From Shewanella morhuae (GTDB lineage: Bacteria; Pseudomonadota; Gammaproteobacteria; Enterobacterales; Shewanellaceae): a stretch of 64,000 nucleotides of DNA. Made by a program: the position numbers and the translations under genes. The notes under the pieces were generated by a model. The model did not search any database. It saw only the letters and a program-made list of their open reading frames with translations, and had not been told where the DNA came from. The stretch lies in assembly GCF_900156405.1 (NCBI RefSeq), contig NZ_FTNN01000006.1:186001-250000 (forward strand). Direction: 5' to 3'. Positions within the stretch are counted from its first letter, which is position 1. Every line of letters starts with the position of its first letter. Positions 35,838-45,519 of this stretch are shown here, in pieces.

Positions 35838-37164
35838 ATCCCATCACTCCCATCAATTGCTCTAATTGAGTTAGGCTCTCGGCAAGATTAATTTTGCTTT
35901 GGGTCGTTTGGCGTAAAAACTTAGCCATTTCAGGATATACCCGCACCGCAAGATCCATTTCTGGATCTTGACCCGCTTGATAGCCTCCCAGAGGCAATAA
36001 ATCCCTGACTTCATTATAACGGCTTAAAATATGTCTAAAAATCTGGCTTTGTTCAATGCTGCTAGAACTTGCGACCTGCATAGCTAAACGGCTCACGGAG
36101 GCATTAATATCAATAGCTGGGAAATGTCCCTGCTCAGCTAATTTACGGCTGAGAACAATGTGTCCGTCTAAAATTGCTCTGGCGGCATCAGCCACAGGAT
36201 CCTGTTGATCATCGCCCTCGGCTAGTACGGTATAAAAAGCGGTGAGTGTTCCCGTGGGATGCTCACCATTACCAGCCATCTCGACGAGTCTAGGCAGTTG
36301 TGCAAATGCTGAAGGTGGATACCCTTTGGTCGCGGGTGGTTCGCCTAAGCTCAACGCTATCTCACGCTGCGCCTGGGCATAACGAGTCAATGAATCAACC
36401 AATAACAACACTTGTTTACCTTGGTCTCTAAACGCGCACGCAATTGCGTGTGAAAGTCGCATTGCACGTAATCGCATTAACGGTGTGGTATCTGCTGGAG
36501 CAGCAATAATCACGGCACGCTTACGCCCTTCTTCACCGAGAGTTTCTTCAATAAATTCACGAACTTCACGGCCACGTTCGCCAATCAAACCAACGACGAC
36601 GACATCCGCCTCAGTAAAGCGAGTCATCATGCCGAGCAATACGCTTTTACCCACTCCAGAACCGGCAAATAATCCGAGTCGTTGCCCTCTGCCAATCGGC
36701 AGTAAGCTATTAATAGCACGAATTCCCACATCCAGTGGCTGACGAATAGGTTGGCGTAACAGAGGGTTATAACTGGTGTGGGATTGCTGAACCAATGAAA
36801 CATCGGTTAACTCGCCTAATGAATCCAATGGCTGCCCAAGCCCATCAAGCACACGACCAAGCAAACCATTACCAATAGCAATAGTCTGTTCTGCCGTGAT
36901 GGGCAGTACCCTTGCTCCAGGCATTAAGCCTTGAGTCGGCTCAATCGGCATTAAGCACAGTACGTCTTTATAAAAACCAACGACTTCCGCTTCAATTAAA
37001 CGACCATTCCGCCCTTCAATTTGGCAACGGTCGCCCATACCAAGTTGGCATCCGACGGCTTCAAGTAAGAGGCCATTAACCCTGATAAGTCGTCCGTATA
37101 CCCGAGCAACCGGAACTTGCGGCCAATCGTCTTGAAATAAATCAGGCTCCAATATCAGCCTCAT
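35818..37164 (-). CDS. fliI: Flagellum-specific export ATPase FliI
   Basis: This F1-beta-like ATPase powers type III export at the flagellar base. Walker A GSGVGKS is at residues 168-174 and Walker B QVLLLVDSLTRYAQA near residue 247. GYPPSAFAQLPRLVEMAGNG follows, diagnostic of the family. 448 aa. It overlaps fliH and fliJ. Confidence 0.96.
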   Translation of the reverse strand: MRLILEPDLFQDDWPQVPVARVYGRLIRVNGLLLEAVGCQLGMGDRCQIEGRNGRLIEAEVVGFYKDVLCLMPIEPTQGLMPGARVLPITAEQTIAIGNGLLGRVLDGLGQPLDSLGELTDVSLVQQSHTSYNPLLRQPIRQPLDVGIRAINSLLPIGRGQRLGLFAGSGVGKSVLLGMMTRFTEADVVVVGLIGERGREVREFIEETLGEEGRKRAVIIAAPADTTPLMRLRAMRLSHAIACAFRDQGKQVLLLVDSLTRYAQAQREIALSLGEPPATKGYPPSAFAQLPRLVEMAGNGEHPTGTLTAFYTVLAEGDDQQDPVADAARAILDGHIVLSRKLAEQGHFPAIDINASVSRLAMQVASSSSIEQSQIFRHILSRYNEVRDLLPLGGYQAGQDPEMDLAVRVYPEMAKFLRQTTQSKINLAESLTQLEQLMGVMGYESASV

Positions 37165-37852
37165 TCAATTTTGTTTCCACCATCGTCATACAAGCATCGA
37201 GCCGAGTCTCAATTGAAGCATCAGCATCAGACTTGTCGCTCACAATGCGGCAACTACCCGCTGAGATACTACTGTCTGCAATAAGGTTCCAACCTCGAAT
37301 TTTGTCCTCAGAAAGCTCTTTCAATTTAACCACGGCGCTCGGTTCTAAATGGATTTTTACATCCTTTTGGTCATCGGGTAGCGCACTGAGTGTTTCTTCG
37401 ACTAATTTTAAAATTTGTTGCGGTTGGAGTGTTAACTCACAACGGATCACTTGCTGTGAGACGCGGCGCACTAAATCTAGGATCAAGCTTTGCTGCTCAC
37501 GAACCTGCTTCGTATGCCCTTCTTCTAATAGCTCTCTTAATGCACCGAGCGGTACAATCAAGCTATTAAGTTGTTCATCAATAGAGGTTTTACCCGCTGA
37601 TTGTCCATCGAGCTTACCTTGATGAAAACCGGCAGCATGTCCCGCTATACGCCCTTCCTCGATACCCGCTTGATAACCCGCACTTTTACCTTGAAGCACA
37701 CCTTCGTCGTAGCCTTCATCAAATGCTTGCTGATAACTTTGAAAATCACTGCCAGCATTGATGCTTGAGTCAACCGCCTCATGTAAAGTCGGAAAACGAT
37801 AGCGACGAGCAAGATGCGGATTTAGGCGCCAACGAGAATATTTGTTTTCCAT
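37142..37852 (-). CDS. fliH: Flagellar export regulator FliH
   Basis: This is the peripheral stalk and negative regulator of FliI, 236 aa. The middle region has glycine-spaced repeats typical of FliH (GYDEGVLQGKSAGYQAGIEE, GRIAGHAAGFHQGK, residues ~48-80). A V-ATPase-E-like C-terminal part follows. It overlaps fliI by 23 bp. Confidence 0.9.
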   Translation of the reverse strand: MENKYSRWRLNPHLARRYRFPTLHEAVDSSINAGSDFQSYQQAFDEGYDEGVLQGKSAGYQAGIEEGRIAGHAAGFHQGKLDGQSAGKTSIDEQLNSLIVPLGALRELLEEGHTKQVREQQSLILDLVRRVSQQVIRCELTLQPQQILKLVEETLSALPDDQKDVKIHLEPSAVVKLKELSEDKIRGWNLIADSSISAGSCRIVSDKSDADASIETRLDACMTMVETKLNEADIGA

Positions 37853-38862
37853 TAGACAACAACCTGCTCTTCAAATAACTGCAATTCAATTTCACCTTCT
37901 TGCATTAATTGCTTAGCCAGTTCCATGATTTCTTTACGCGCGCCACTTGCGCGGCTCACTGGAACCCCGCCTAGTGCATCAATTTGGGTTTCAATGGCTG
38001 ATGACATCCGCTTAGGCAGTGCTTTTAACAGTGAATCTTTGAGCTCAAGATCAATGCCTTTTAATGCAAGCGATAAGGTTTCTGGCGGCACTTGTCCTAA
38101 CAGCGTTTGCAAGGTCTCTTGCTTTTGACGTCCAAGAATAATGAAATCGAACATATTGTCAGTCACATCAATAGCCATTTGCTTGTCATGCAGCTTGATC
38201 ATTTCCATCAACTGCTCACGATCACCCTCAAAACGGTTAAGAATATCTGCAACCTGTTTTATACCAGCGACTTGGGTGTGGCTTTTTTCCATGGCCATCA
38301 GCATGCAGCGTTCAACCAACTGTCTTAACTCTTCAACGACATGACGATCTAATTCGCCAAGTTGAGCAATACGTACCAGTACATCGTCTTGGCTTTCAAG
38401 TGGTAGCATTTTCAGTATTTTTGCCGCACTTTCTGGAGGTAATAATCCCAACAAGACCGCTTGTAACTGACAATGTTCGTGAGTTATTTCGCGGGCGAGT
38501 AATTGGGGGTCAACCCACTCGAGGCGCTTAACCAGCACAATTATCTCATCACCATAAATGCTGTCGATAAGGCTTTTAGAAACGCGATCTCCCAATGCAA
38601 TATCAAGCGTCTTTTGTAAGTAAGATCTCGAGGCTCTAGCAATACCAGACTGTTCTTTATAACGCTGAAAAAATCGACTCAATACCGCTTCTGCTTCTTG
38701 CTGGGTAATACTCGATAAGCGAGCCATTTTATGACTTAAGTGCTGCACATCGTTACGATCCAGATGCGCCATAACCATAGCAGCACCTTCCTCGCCCATA
38801 CTCAACAACAACATGGCCGCTTGGGCATAATTGTCCATTTTAATTTCGATTGAATTATTCAC
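37852..38862 (-). CDS. fliG: Flagellar motor switch protein FliG
   Basis: This C-ring protein transmits torque from the stator to the MS ring. The 336-aa product has N-terminal YAQAAMLLLSMGEEGAAMVM, the middle-domain region LLPPESAAKILKMLP, and the C-terminal torque helix with alternating charges (residues ~285-320). The first codon is GTG overlapping the fliF end. An ATG 8 codons in is the alternative start. Confidence 0.94.
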   Translation of the reverse strand: MNNSIEIKMDNYAQAAMLLLSMGEEGAAMVMAHLDRNDVQHLSHKMARLSSITQQEAEAVLSRFFQRYKEQSGIARASRSYLQKTLDIALGDRVSKSLIDSIYGDEIIVLVKRLEWVDPQLLAREITHEHCQLQAVLLGLLPPESAAKILKMLPLESQDDVLVRIAQLGELDRHVVEELRQLVERCMLMAMEKSHTQVAGIKQVADILNRFEGDREQLMEMIKLHDKQMAIDVTDNMFDFIILGRQKQETLQTLLGQVPPETLSLALKGIDLELKDSLLKALPKRMSSAIETQIDALGGVPVSRASGARKEIMELAKQLMQEGEIELQLFEEQVVV

Positions 38863-40522
38863 CGTCTTTATCGCCTATCCAATGTGCTATTACTTCTGCA
38901 ACGCGCGCGGGTTCTTTATTTGCCAACATAGCCAAATGCTCCATTTTCACCGTCAATGGTGATCCTGGTTCAGGTAAGCCTTGGCTACCTAACCAATCAG
39001 CATTTGGCAGTTGTTGTGTCTCAGTTGCCGCATGGACAGGCCCTTCGACAGCGCCAATAGCATTTGGACTTAACGCGACAGGTTCAATCCGCGGCGCCAT
39101 GACCTGAGCAGTACGAGTCAAGTGTTTAACCAGCGGACGCAATACAAATAGGATCAGACCTATGCCTAAAATGCCACCGATGAGATAGCGTAAATAGGAT
39201 TGATAGTGCTCTGCTTGCCACCAAGGAGACGGTGTGATTTCGGGGATGACGGTAGGTGTAAATTCAAACGCATTAATGGTGAAAGAGTCTCCTCTTGCTG
39301 CCGAGAAACCAATGGCATCTTTCACCATATTGCCAAACTTAACCAGTTGAGCTTCATCATTAAAACCACCTTGACCAGCAGCACTGTTAATCAGTACCGA
39401 CACCGACAGGTTTTCGAGCTGCATTTGTTGGTAGCGTACGTGACGAACAGAGCGACCGACGTCATATTGACGACTCTCTTCTTGCTTCAGATTACGTGTT
39501 TTATCATCAGCTGCTGCAGGACCAGCTTGAGGAGGCTTATTGCTTAACGCACCTGGGATGCCCGCGGCAATGCTATTACTTGAGTCATCGACACTTGTAC
39601 GCTCTTGAGTCACAACACTTTGCGGATCGAGTGATTCCTTGGTTTCTTCAACCTGATTAAAATTCACTTTGGCAGTGACTCGGACTTGAAAGTTTTCTTG
39701 TCCCAGAACAGGCTCAAGCATAGAGGACGCATTGGTCACTAAATTATGCTCAAGTTCCCGAGTGTATTGTAATTGCTTATTTCTGGACTGGCTCAGATCT
39801 TGATTGCCAGAGATGTTCTCACTTAAATAATGACCATCTTGGTCGACGACTTTAATATTACCGACCGAGAGTCCCGTTACACTACCAGCCACCAAATTAA
39901 CAATCGCTTCTACCTGTGATTCTGTAAGGCTCGTATTGGGATCTAACTGCAGCATCACCGAAGCGGTTGGTAACTCAGGTTCCTGACGAATAAATAAACT
40001 TTTTTTCGGTATCGCTAAATGAACTCTCGCGGCACGAACCGACTTTAATGACATAATGGTTCTAGCAAGTTCACCCTCTAAACTGTGGCGATACTTAGCT
40101 TGTTCCATAAATTGGCTAGTACCAAGGGCGGTATTCTCTAGATCCTCCATGCCAGAAGGCACTTTCGCTTTAACTCCCTTTGCTGCTAACAGCATGCGGG
40201 CGCTGCCCACTTGCTCTTCGGCAACTAATACCGCACCACTATTGGCATCAAGACGATAATTAATCCCTTCTGCGTCTAACACTGCAAGCACCTGAGAAGT
40301 ATCAACATTCTCTTGGTTACCATACAAAGGACGATAACCAGCTGTTGAGGTCCACAACATCAATACAATGACACTCGCAACTATCACTGCCAGTAGTGCT
40401 AACGCAATGACTTGGCGATCTCCACGGGTAAACTGATGCCATTTTTGAGTCATACCCGCCATAAACCCTGACGAAGACTCGGTCCTAATACCCTGACCAG
40501 ATTGAACAAAAGTGGTAGACAT
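38855..40522 (-). CDS. fliF: Flagellar MS-ring protein FliF
   Basis: This inner-membrane MS-ring subunit (555 aa) has two membrane helices at residues ~37-57 and ~440-460. Its ring-building motifs include PLYGNQENVDTSQVLAVLDA and the YRHSLEGELARTIMSLKSVR segment with ARVHLAIPKKSLFIR. The C-terminus, which binds FliG, is short. It lies between fliE and fliG. Confidence 0.95.
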   Translation of the reverse strand: MSTTFVQSGQGIRTESSSGFMAGMTQKWHQFTRGDRQVIALALLAVIVASVIVLMLWTSTAGYRPLYGNQENVDTSQVLAVLDAEGINYRLDANSGAVLVAEEQVGSARMLLAAKGVKAKVPSGMEDLENTALGTSQFMEQAKYRHSLEGELARTIMSLKSVRAARVHLAIPKKSLFIRQEPELPTASVMLQLDPNTSLTESQVEAIVNLVAGSVTGLSVGNIKVVDQDGHYLSENISGNQDLSQSRNKQLQYTRELEHNLVTNASSMLEPVLGQENFQVRVTAKVNFNQVEETKESLDPQSVVTQERTSVDDSSNSIAAGIPGALSNKPPQAGPAAADDKTRNLKQEESRQYDVGRSVRHVRYQQMQLENLSVSVLINSAAGQGGFNDEAQLVKFGNMVKDAIGFSAARGDSFTINAFEFTPTVIPEITPSPWWQAEHYQSYLRYLIGGILGIGLILFVLRPLVKHLTRTAQVMAPRIEPVALSPNAIGAVEGPVHAATETQQLPNADWLGSQGLPEPGSPLTVKMEHLAMLANKEPARVAEVIAHWIGDKDGE

Positions 40523-40534
40523 TCACACTATTCC

Positions 40535-40873
40535 TTACACAGGCATCTTTATTACATCGTCAAATGCTTGCACAAGACGATTACGGATTTGAAGCATAGT
40601 TGCGAATGACAAACTGGCCTTTTGCGAAGCCACCATAGCACCCACAAGATCATCACTCTTGCCACTATCGACAGCAGCCATCAACATAGAAGATTGATTT
40701 TGATCTTGGTTAACTGCCGATACTTTACTTTTAATCAGGGCAGTAAATGACCCATAAGCCATACCGTTATCAGTAGGGTTTGGCGTAATGTTAATTGCTC
40801 CTTTAGCCACTTCTCGATGAAGACTTAAGGTTTCCATTAACATATTTGAGCTAACAATCGCTCCATTAGACAT
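40535..40873 (-). CDS. fliE: Flagellar hook-basal body complex protein FliE
   Basis: FliE is the MS-ring to rod junction subunit. The 112-aa product has MVASQKASLSFATMLQIRNR and LVQAFDDVIKMPV at the C-terminus, the FliE signature. It follows lafK by 28 bp, so it is probably cotranscribed with it. Confidence 0.93.
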   Translation of the reverse strand: MSNGAIVSSNMLMETLSLHREVAKGAINITPNPTDNGMAYGSFTALIKSKVSAVNQDQNQSSMLMAAVDSGKSDDLVGAMVASQKASLSFATMLQIRNRLVQAFDDVIKMPV

Positions 40874-40901
40874 ATAAAATTCCTGTTACTTGCAGTATTT
40901 T

Positions 40902-42212
40902 CTAAGCAGCACGACCCGCTTGTTGTAATAACATTTCAATATCGATACCCGCATCCCGCATTTGCACCAATCGATATCTTAAAGCTCTAGTTGTCATGCC
41001 TAACGCTTCAGCGCTCAATGTTCGCTGGCCATTAAAACGCTTAAGAACATCAATGATATATTGGAATTCAGCATGTTGTTTCGAAGCCTTTAGCCCTTCA
41101 GTTGCGCTCACACTCTCTATCTCAAGGATTTCTTCTCGGGGGGTCAACCCAAGCTCAACCGCTTGAATAGCCAGCCCCCGACGCATCACTAAAGCACGCT
41201 GAATACAATTCTCCAGTTCTCGCACATTGCCAGGCCAATCATGGGAAACAAGTGCTTGCTCTGCATGATCACTAAAATAGCATTCACTCTGGCTATCGGA
41301 CTGACGGTATACATTTAAGAAATGTTCAGCTAGCGGTAAAATATCCGCTTTACGGTCTCTTAAAGGTGAAATTTTTAACGGTAGAACATCTAAGCGATAA
41401 AATAAATCCTCTCGAAAATGTCCAAGTTCAACAGCCTGTCTTAAATCGCGATTAGTCGATGCTATAATCCTTATATCTAAACAGATCATATTATTACCGC
41501 CCAACCGTTCAACCTCGCGCTCTTGTAAAACACGCAGTAATTTAGCCTGTAACGGCAGCGGCATCTCACCTATTTCATCCAACAATAGAGTGCCACCATT
41601 AGCTTGTTCAAACTTCCCAGCTTTATCACAAGTAGCCCCCGTAAAGGCACCTTTTACATGACCAAATAAGACTGATTCAAGAATACTTTCAGGAATAGCG
41701 GCACAGTTGATAGCAATAAACGGCTTATGCGCTCGTGAAGAATGGCGATGAATATAGCGAGCTAATGGCTCTTTACCTGTTCCACTTTCACCAAGCAGCA
41801 GAACGCTGGCTTCAGTTGTTGCCGCGCGATGAGCCAGCATTAATAATTGCCGACTAACCGATGCTGATACGATCAAACTGGAATCGGGTAACTCTAACCG
41901 ATGCAATCGTTGAATAGAGGCCAGTAACTGCTCGGTTTCAACCGGAATGAGTAAATAATCCTGCACACCGGCGCGCATTGCTGCAGCAGCCAACTCGCCC
42001 TGTTCCGGCGCTAATAATGCGAGGATATTGCGACAAGAAAAACGAGCAAGATAAGATTTTACATCGCTAGGATTACAATTGGATAAGTTAACAATCGTGA
42101 GCCAAGGAGATCCCATCGTATCGTTCCACAGACAAAAATCGTCACGTGTAATGATACATCCAAGCTCAGCAGATATGTTTAACCCTTCAATCCGAATACT
42201 TAAACCACTCAC
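40902..42212 (-). CDS. lafK: Sigma-54-dependent lateral flagellar activator LafK
   Basis: This is the master enhancer-binding protein for early lateral genes. Residues 1-105 form a receiver-like domain that lacks a clear phosphoacceptor pocket; its last part reads YLLIPVE, with Ile where receivers have Lys. The AAA+ domain has GESGTGKE (141-148), the sigma-54 loop GAFTGA (188-193) and Walker B LLLDEIGE (209-216). A Fis-type helix-turn-helix lies at the C-terminus ([17 protein letters not shown]). The start is a GTG. It heads the fliEFGHIJ block, as in Vibrio. Confidence 0.93.
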   Translation of the reverse strand: MSGLSIRIEGLNISAELGCIITRDDFCLWNDTMGSPWLTIVNLSNCNPSDVKSYLARFSCRNILALLAPEQGELAAAAMRAGVQDYLLIPVETEQLLASIQRLHRLELPDSSLIVSASVSRQLLMLAHRAATTEASVLLLGESGTGKEPLARYIHRHSSRAHKPFIAINCAAIPESILESVLFGHVKGAFTGATCDKAGKFEQANGGTLLLDEIGEMPLPLQAKLLRVLQEREVERLGGNNMICLDIRIIASTNRDLRQAVELGHFREDLFYRLDVLPLKISPLRDRKADILPLAEHFLNVYRQSDSQSECYFSDHAEQALVSHDWPGNVRELENCIQRALVMRRGLAIQAVELGLTPREEILEIESVSATEGLKASKQHAEFQYIIDVLKRFNGQRTLSAEALGMTTRALRYRLVQMRDAGIDIEMLLQQAGRAA

Positions 42213-43281
42213 GCACCTATTTCCTTTCGTTGCCCACGCATAACATCACGCCTTTATTTAATTAATTGATTTATTGATTCGAATAAATATCAATATTCAT
42301 TTAAATCAATGAACCCCATTTACTACCACTAAATAAATAGAGGCCATTGTGAAAACAACAAACGCGGAAACGGCCGCAGGAAGTAATGCTTCCGCGACAA
42401 CATTCAAGCTAGAATGGAGTTCCATCTTAATTTAAACAGGCGTTTAATTATTACAATAAACTGAGAGCGGCTATTTTAACCATATATAAGCGACCCATTA
42501 AAATAATAGACGCTCAAATGTGATCTAGCGCTAATTTTAAATAAAAATAAAGTTACAATATCAAAATAGCGTAAAGTGGAAAAAGTAGCACTTCAAAAAA
42601 TAGGTGCCAACCGCTAATTAAAAACGGTGCCAACCGCTAATTAAAAATATTGCTGATTTAATGCAGACTTATACCAAATATAATTACACAATAATATATA
42701 CCAATGATAAAAATAAAAAATCACCAAATTCATATAACGTATTGTTTTAAAAAGGCTTTGTTTAGCAACGGCTAAATAATCAAGTACTAACCACAATAAA
42801 ATCAATACATTACAGTTAGCAAAGTAAATGTAACTTTAGGTTTCTTTTGCTGAATTCCGGTTTGTCAAAAATAAATCATCCGTCAAAATAATATCAAAAC
42901 AACTATTTATTGACGCCTTTCTTTGTGCAGAATTATATTTTTAATTATAGTTATTCAAAATAAAGCAACATTTCCCATACAACAAAATCTATTTACAATT
43001 TAATTAGTCGGTATCCGCGCATTTATGATAATTATTATTGAACATTTGATACTTATTACCTTATCATTCCCACCGTTTTAAACTAGGCAATTTCTATTAG
43101 TCATTACAGAGAAAGTATTCACAGCCTTAACTTGACCTAATAATACTTCTGAATAAGTAAAATGCCGGTATAACAACGCGTACTTAATCTGCGACGTTGG
43201 CATACATATGTATTGTTTCACCTCACAATACATTACTTGCAACTTACGATGATAAGACAAATGCCTTAATAGGAAAATCAA
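42213..43281. other. AT-rich 1.07-kb regulatory spacer between lafK and fliM
   Basis: No gene is supported here; a 92-codon open frame at its right end overlaps the fliM start and lacks any family feature. The stretch is strikingly AT-rich. It contains an inverted repeat (CGCGGAA at 42363 with TTCCGCG at 42390), a 23-bp tandem duplication, and GTCAA/TTGAC half-sites at 42864, 42882 and 42910. The promoters of both divergent operons must lie inside it. I see no good sigma-54 site; TGGCATACATATGTAT at 43198 keeps only the -24 element. Confidence 0.7.
42603..42647. repeat. Tandem duplication of a 22-bp unit (period 23 bp)
   Basis: GGTGCCAACCGCTAATTAAA plus AA occurs at 42603-42624 and again, identically, at 42626-42647. 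It is the most GC-rich island in an AT-rich spacer, so a duplicated protein-binding site is plausible. Confidence 0.9.
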
Positions 43282-44151
43282 ATGAAAATAACCGCTAAAG
43301 CTAGGCTTATAAAATCCAGTTCTAATGAACAAATTAGGCCTATAATGCTGGTACAAGAAAAACTAGCAAGAACACGGTTATTACAGCAACTTGCTTTATT
43401 ACATCGTCCATTAATTGATGCAATTAATCACATTCTGGCGCCGCTTTTAAGACAAGGGCATCCTGCTATTTATACCTCGAGCTTAGCTGAAGCTAGACAA
43501 CCTATTACCCCTGAACATCATTATTCATGGTTCATTTTAAAGCATCAGCAAACGATATTAGGGTATTGGCGCATTGACCGTTGTACGCTCGATCAATTGG
43601 CCAGTTACTACTATGGCAGTCAATCAACCCCATTAAGCTCACCTTTAAGAGGCCCAAGTCAGTCTGAATTTAGGCTTGCTAAAAAACTATTACTTTCTGT
43701 CGTCAATGAGCTTCCTAGCAGTGCCATCGATAGCAGCAACCTTGAAGTAGAGCTAGTAAAAAGTCAGATGGAGCTCAATGCATCTGCTGTGTGGTCGTTT
43801 AATTTTACCAATGAGCCACAAACGCCTCCTATGCAGTTTTGTTTGACAGAACAATTACTAGGGTATTTGGCTGAACAACCTAAAGCATCCGAAGTCAGTG
43901 CTGATTTACCCGCTAAATTAGCTATCTGGCTCAAAAATCTTCCCGTTAAAATTCAACTGACGTTAGGCCAACATAGCATTCCGGTGCAGTGTTTAAGCCA
44001 ATTGAAAGTGGGAGATATTTTACCGATTAACTTATACCCCAAAACACAACTCTCCATAGGCAACACACCTCTGTTTCATGCATCTGTGCATACTCATGAG
44101 GGGCAGATGGTCGCAAAATTAACTCAAGATATATATCAACTCGAGGACTAG
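43282..44151 (+). CDS. fliM: Flagellar motor switch protein FliM, form lacking the CheY-binding peptide
   Basis: This C-ring protein links FliG and FliN. The 289-aa protein is divergent but ends in a SpoA-type domain (VKIQLTLGQHSIPVQCLSQL, then KVGDILPI) and has the FliM middle-domain position. The N-terminus begins MKITAKARLIKSSSNEQIRP and has no LSQxEIDALL-type peptide, the element that binds phosphorylated CheY in ordinary FliM. First gene of fliMNPQR-flhBA. Confidence 0.85.
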   Translation: MKITAKARLIKSSSNEQIRPIMLVQEKLARTRLLQQLALLHRPLIDAINHILAPLLRQGHPAIYTSSLAEARQPITPEHHYSWFILKHQQTILGYWRIDRCTLDQLASYYYGSQSTPLSSPLRGPSQSEFRLAKKLLLSVVNELPSSAIDSSNLEVELVKSQMELNASAVWSFNFTNEPQTPPMQFCLTEQLLGYLAEQPKASEVSADLPAKLAIWLKNLPVKIQLTLGQHSIPVQCLSQLKVGDILPINLYPKTQLSIGNTPLFHASVHTHEGQMVAKLTQDIYQLED

Positions 44152-44155
44152 AACA

Positions 44156-44515
44156 TTGGCTGAGCAACCTATTTTATCGGATAACGATTTTTTATTAGAC
44201 GACGATATTTTCTCTGAAGAGAATTTTTCAAAACCCGATACCCATAATCATAAACTGAAAAATAATAACTTTTTTCAGCAACTCCCTGTCCAAGTCACCT
44301 TAGAACTTGCCAGCGCAGAAATGTCTTTAGGCGAGTTGAATCGCATGGGCGAGGGCGATGTTATCGCATTAGATCGTATGGTCGGTGAACCGCTTGATAT
44401 CAGAGTCAATGGCGCATTATTGGGCCGAGGTGAAGTTGTTGAAGTGGCTGGGCGATATGGCGTGCGTTTATTAGAAATAGAAAACGTCAACTTAGGTGGG
44501 GCAAGCCACGAATGA
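44156..44515 (+). CDS. fliN: Flagellar motor switch protein FliN
   Basis: This C-ring protein forms the export-cargo docking ring. The SpoA domain covers residues ~45-115 (LPVQVTLELASAEMSLGELN, then DRMVGEPLDIRVNG). The N-terminal 40 residues are acidic. The start codon is TTG, 4 nt after the fliM stop, with GAGG about 9 nt upstream. Its end overlaps the fliP start (ATGA). Confidence 0.93.
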   Translation: MAEQPILSDNDFLLDDDIFSEENFSKPDTHNHKLKNNNFFQQLPVQVTLELASAEMSLGELNRMGEGDVIALDRMVGEPLDIRVNGALLGRGEVVEVAGRYGVRLLEIENVNLGGASHE

Positions 44516-45243
44516 TCTTTCGGCTATTGTTACTGTCGCTATTATTAATGACTCCTCAGGCACTCGCATCAGAAGGGCTAACCCTATTTACGCTCGATGG
44601 TGCTCAAGATAGTCAAGCAGTTAACATTAAGCTCGAAATTTTAGCCCTCATGACCGCCATAGGTTTTCTACCTGTGATGTTGATGATGGTCACCAGTTTT
44701 ACGAGAATTATCATCGTACTTGCTATTCTCAGGCAAGCGCTGGGATTACAGCAAAGCCCGCCTAATCGGGTACTTGTCGGCATTGCATTAGTGCTAACAA
44801 TTTTCATTATGCGCCCAGTAGGAGATAAGATTTATAAAGAAGCTTATTTACCCTACGACCAAGGGAAAATTGAATTAATGGAAGCTGTGAGCATTGGCAA
44901 AGTTCCGTTAACTCAATTTATGCTTGCCCAAACCAGAGAAACCGATCTTGAGCAAATGCTAAAAATTGCCAATGAACCGACCACCCTAAAGGCTGCTGAA
45001 GTGCCTTTTTTTGTGCTTATGCCTGCATTTGTTTTGAGTGAGCTCAAAACGGCTTTCCAAATTGGATTTTTACTTTTCTTACCTTTCCTAGTGATCGATC
45101 TCGTTGTCGCGAGTGTTTTAATGTCAATGGGGATGATGATGCTATCGCCGTTAATTATTTCACTGCCATTTAAGTTAATGATTTTTGTCCTCGTGGATGG
45201 TTGGGCTATGACTGTTAGCACTTTAACCGCCAGCTTCGGGTAA
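44512..45243 (+). CDS. fliP: Flagellar biosynthesis protein FliP
   Basis: This core export-gate protein has a signal-like N-terminus (MIFRLLLLSLLLMTPQALAS). Conserved segments are MTSFTRIIIVLAILRQALGL, PFFVLMPAFVLSELKTAFQI and VASVLMSMGMMML. 243 aa. It overlaps fliN by 4 nt and precedes fliQ by 5 bp. Confidence 0.96.
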   Translation: MIFRLLLLSLLLMTPQALASEGLTLFTLDGAQDSQAVNIKLEILALMTAIGFLPVMLMMVTSFTRIIIVLAILRQALGLQQSPPNRVLVGIALVLTIFIMRPVGDKIYKEAYLPYDQGKIELMEAVSIGKVPLTQFMLAQTRETDLEQMLKIANEPTTLKAAEVPFFVLMPAFVLSELKTAFQIGFLLFLPFLVIDLVVASVLMSMGMMMLSPLIISLPFKLMIFVLVDGWAMTVSTLTASFG

Positions 45244-45248
45244 CAGCC

Positions 45249-45518
45249 ATGGACGTCAATGAACTGACTTCGCTTTTTGCCGACTCCATGTTTCTGGTGA
45301 TCATGATGGTCTCAACCCTTGTAGCTCCGGGGCTCATTGTCGGGCTTATCGTTGCGGTATTTCAGGCCGCCACACAAGTTAACGAACAAACATTAAGCTT
45401 TTTGCCCAGACTGATCATTACCTTACTCATGGTGCTTTTTTCAGGCACCTGGATTATCCAACAGCTAAGTGATTTGTTTGACCGATTATTTATGAACATT
45501 CCTCATATTATCGGTTGA
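45249..45518 (+). CDS. fliQ: Flagellar biosynthesis protein FliQ
   Basis: This small export-gate protein (89 aa) has two helices. ALIVGLIVAVFQAATQVNEQ-type sequence is seen here as PGLIVGLIVAVFQAATQVNE, followed by QTLSFLPRL, the FliQ signature. It sits between fliP and fliR. Confidence 0.95.
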   Translation: MDVNELTSLFADSMFLVIMMVSTLVAPGLIVGLIVAVFQAATQVNEQTLSFLPRLIITLLMVLFSGTWIIQQLSDLFDRLFMNIPHIIG

Positions 45519-45519
45519 T

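Noticed and set aside
42363..42396. Hairpin CGCGGAA/TTCCGCG as a terminator
   Set aside because: No T-run on either strand and a 20-nt spacer; kept only as part of the spacer description.
43198..43213. Possible sigma-54 promoter before fliM (TGGCATACATATGTAT)
   Set aside because: The -24 element is perfect but the -12 lacks the GC pair at the required distance.
43078..43356. 92-codon minus-strand open frame at the fliM start
   Set aside because: It overlaps the well-supported fliM start on the opposite strand and shows no family features.
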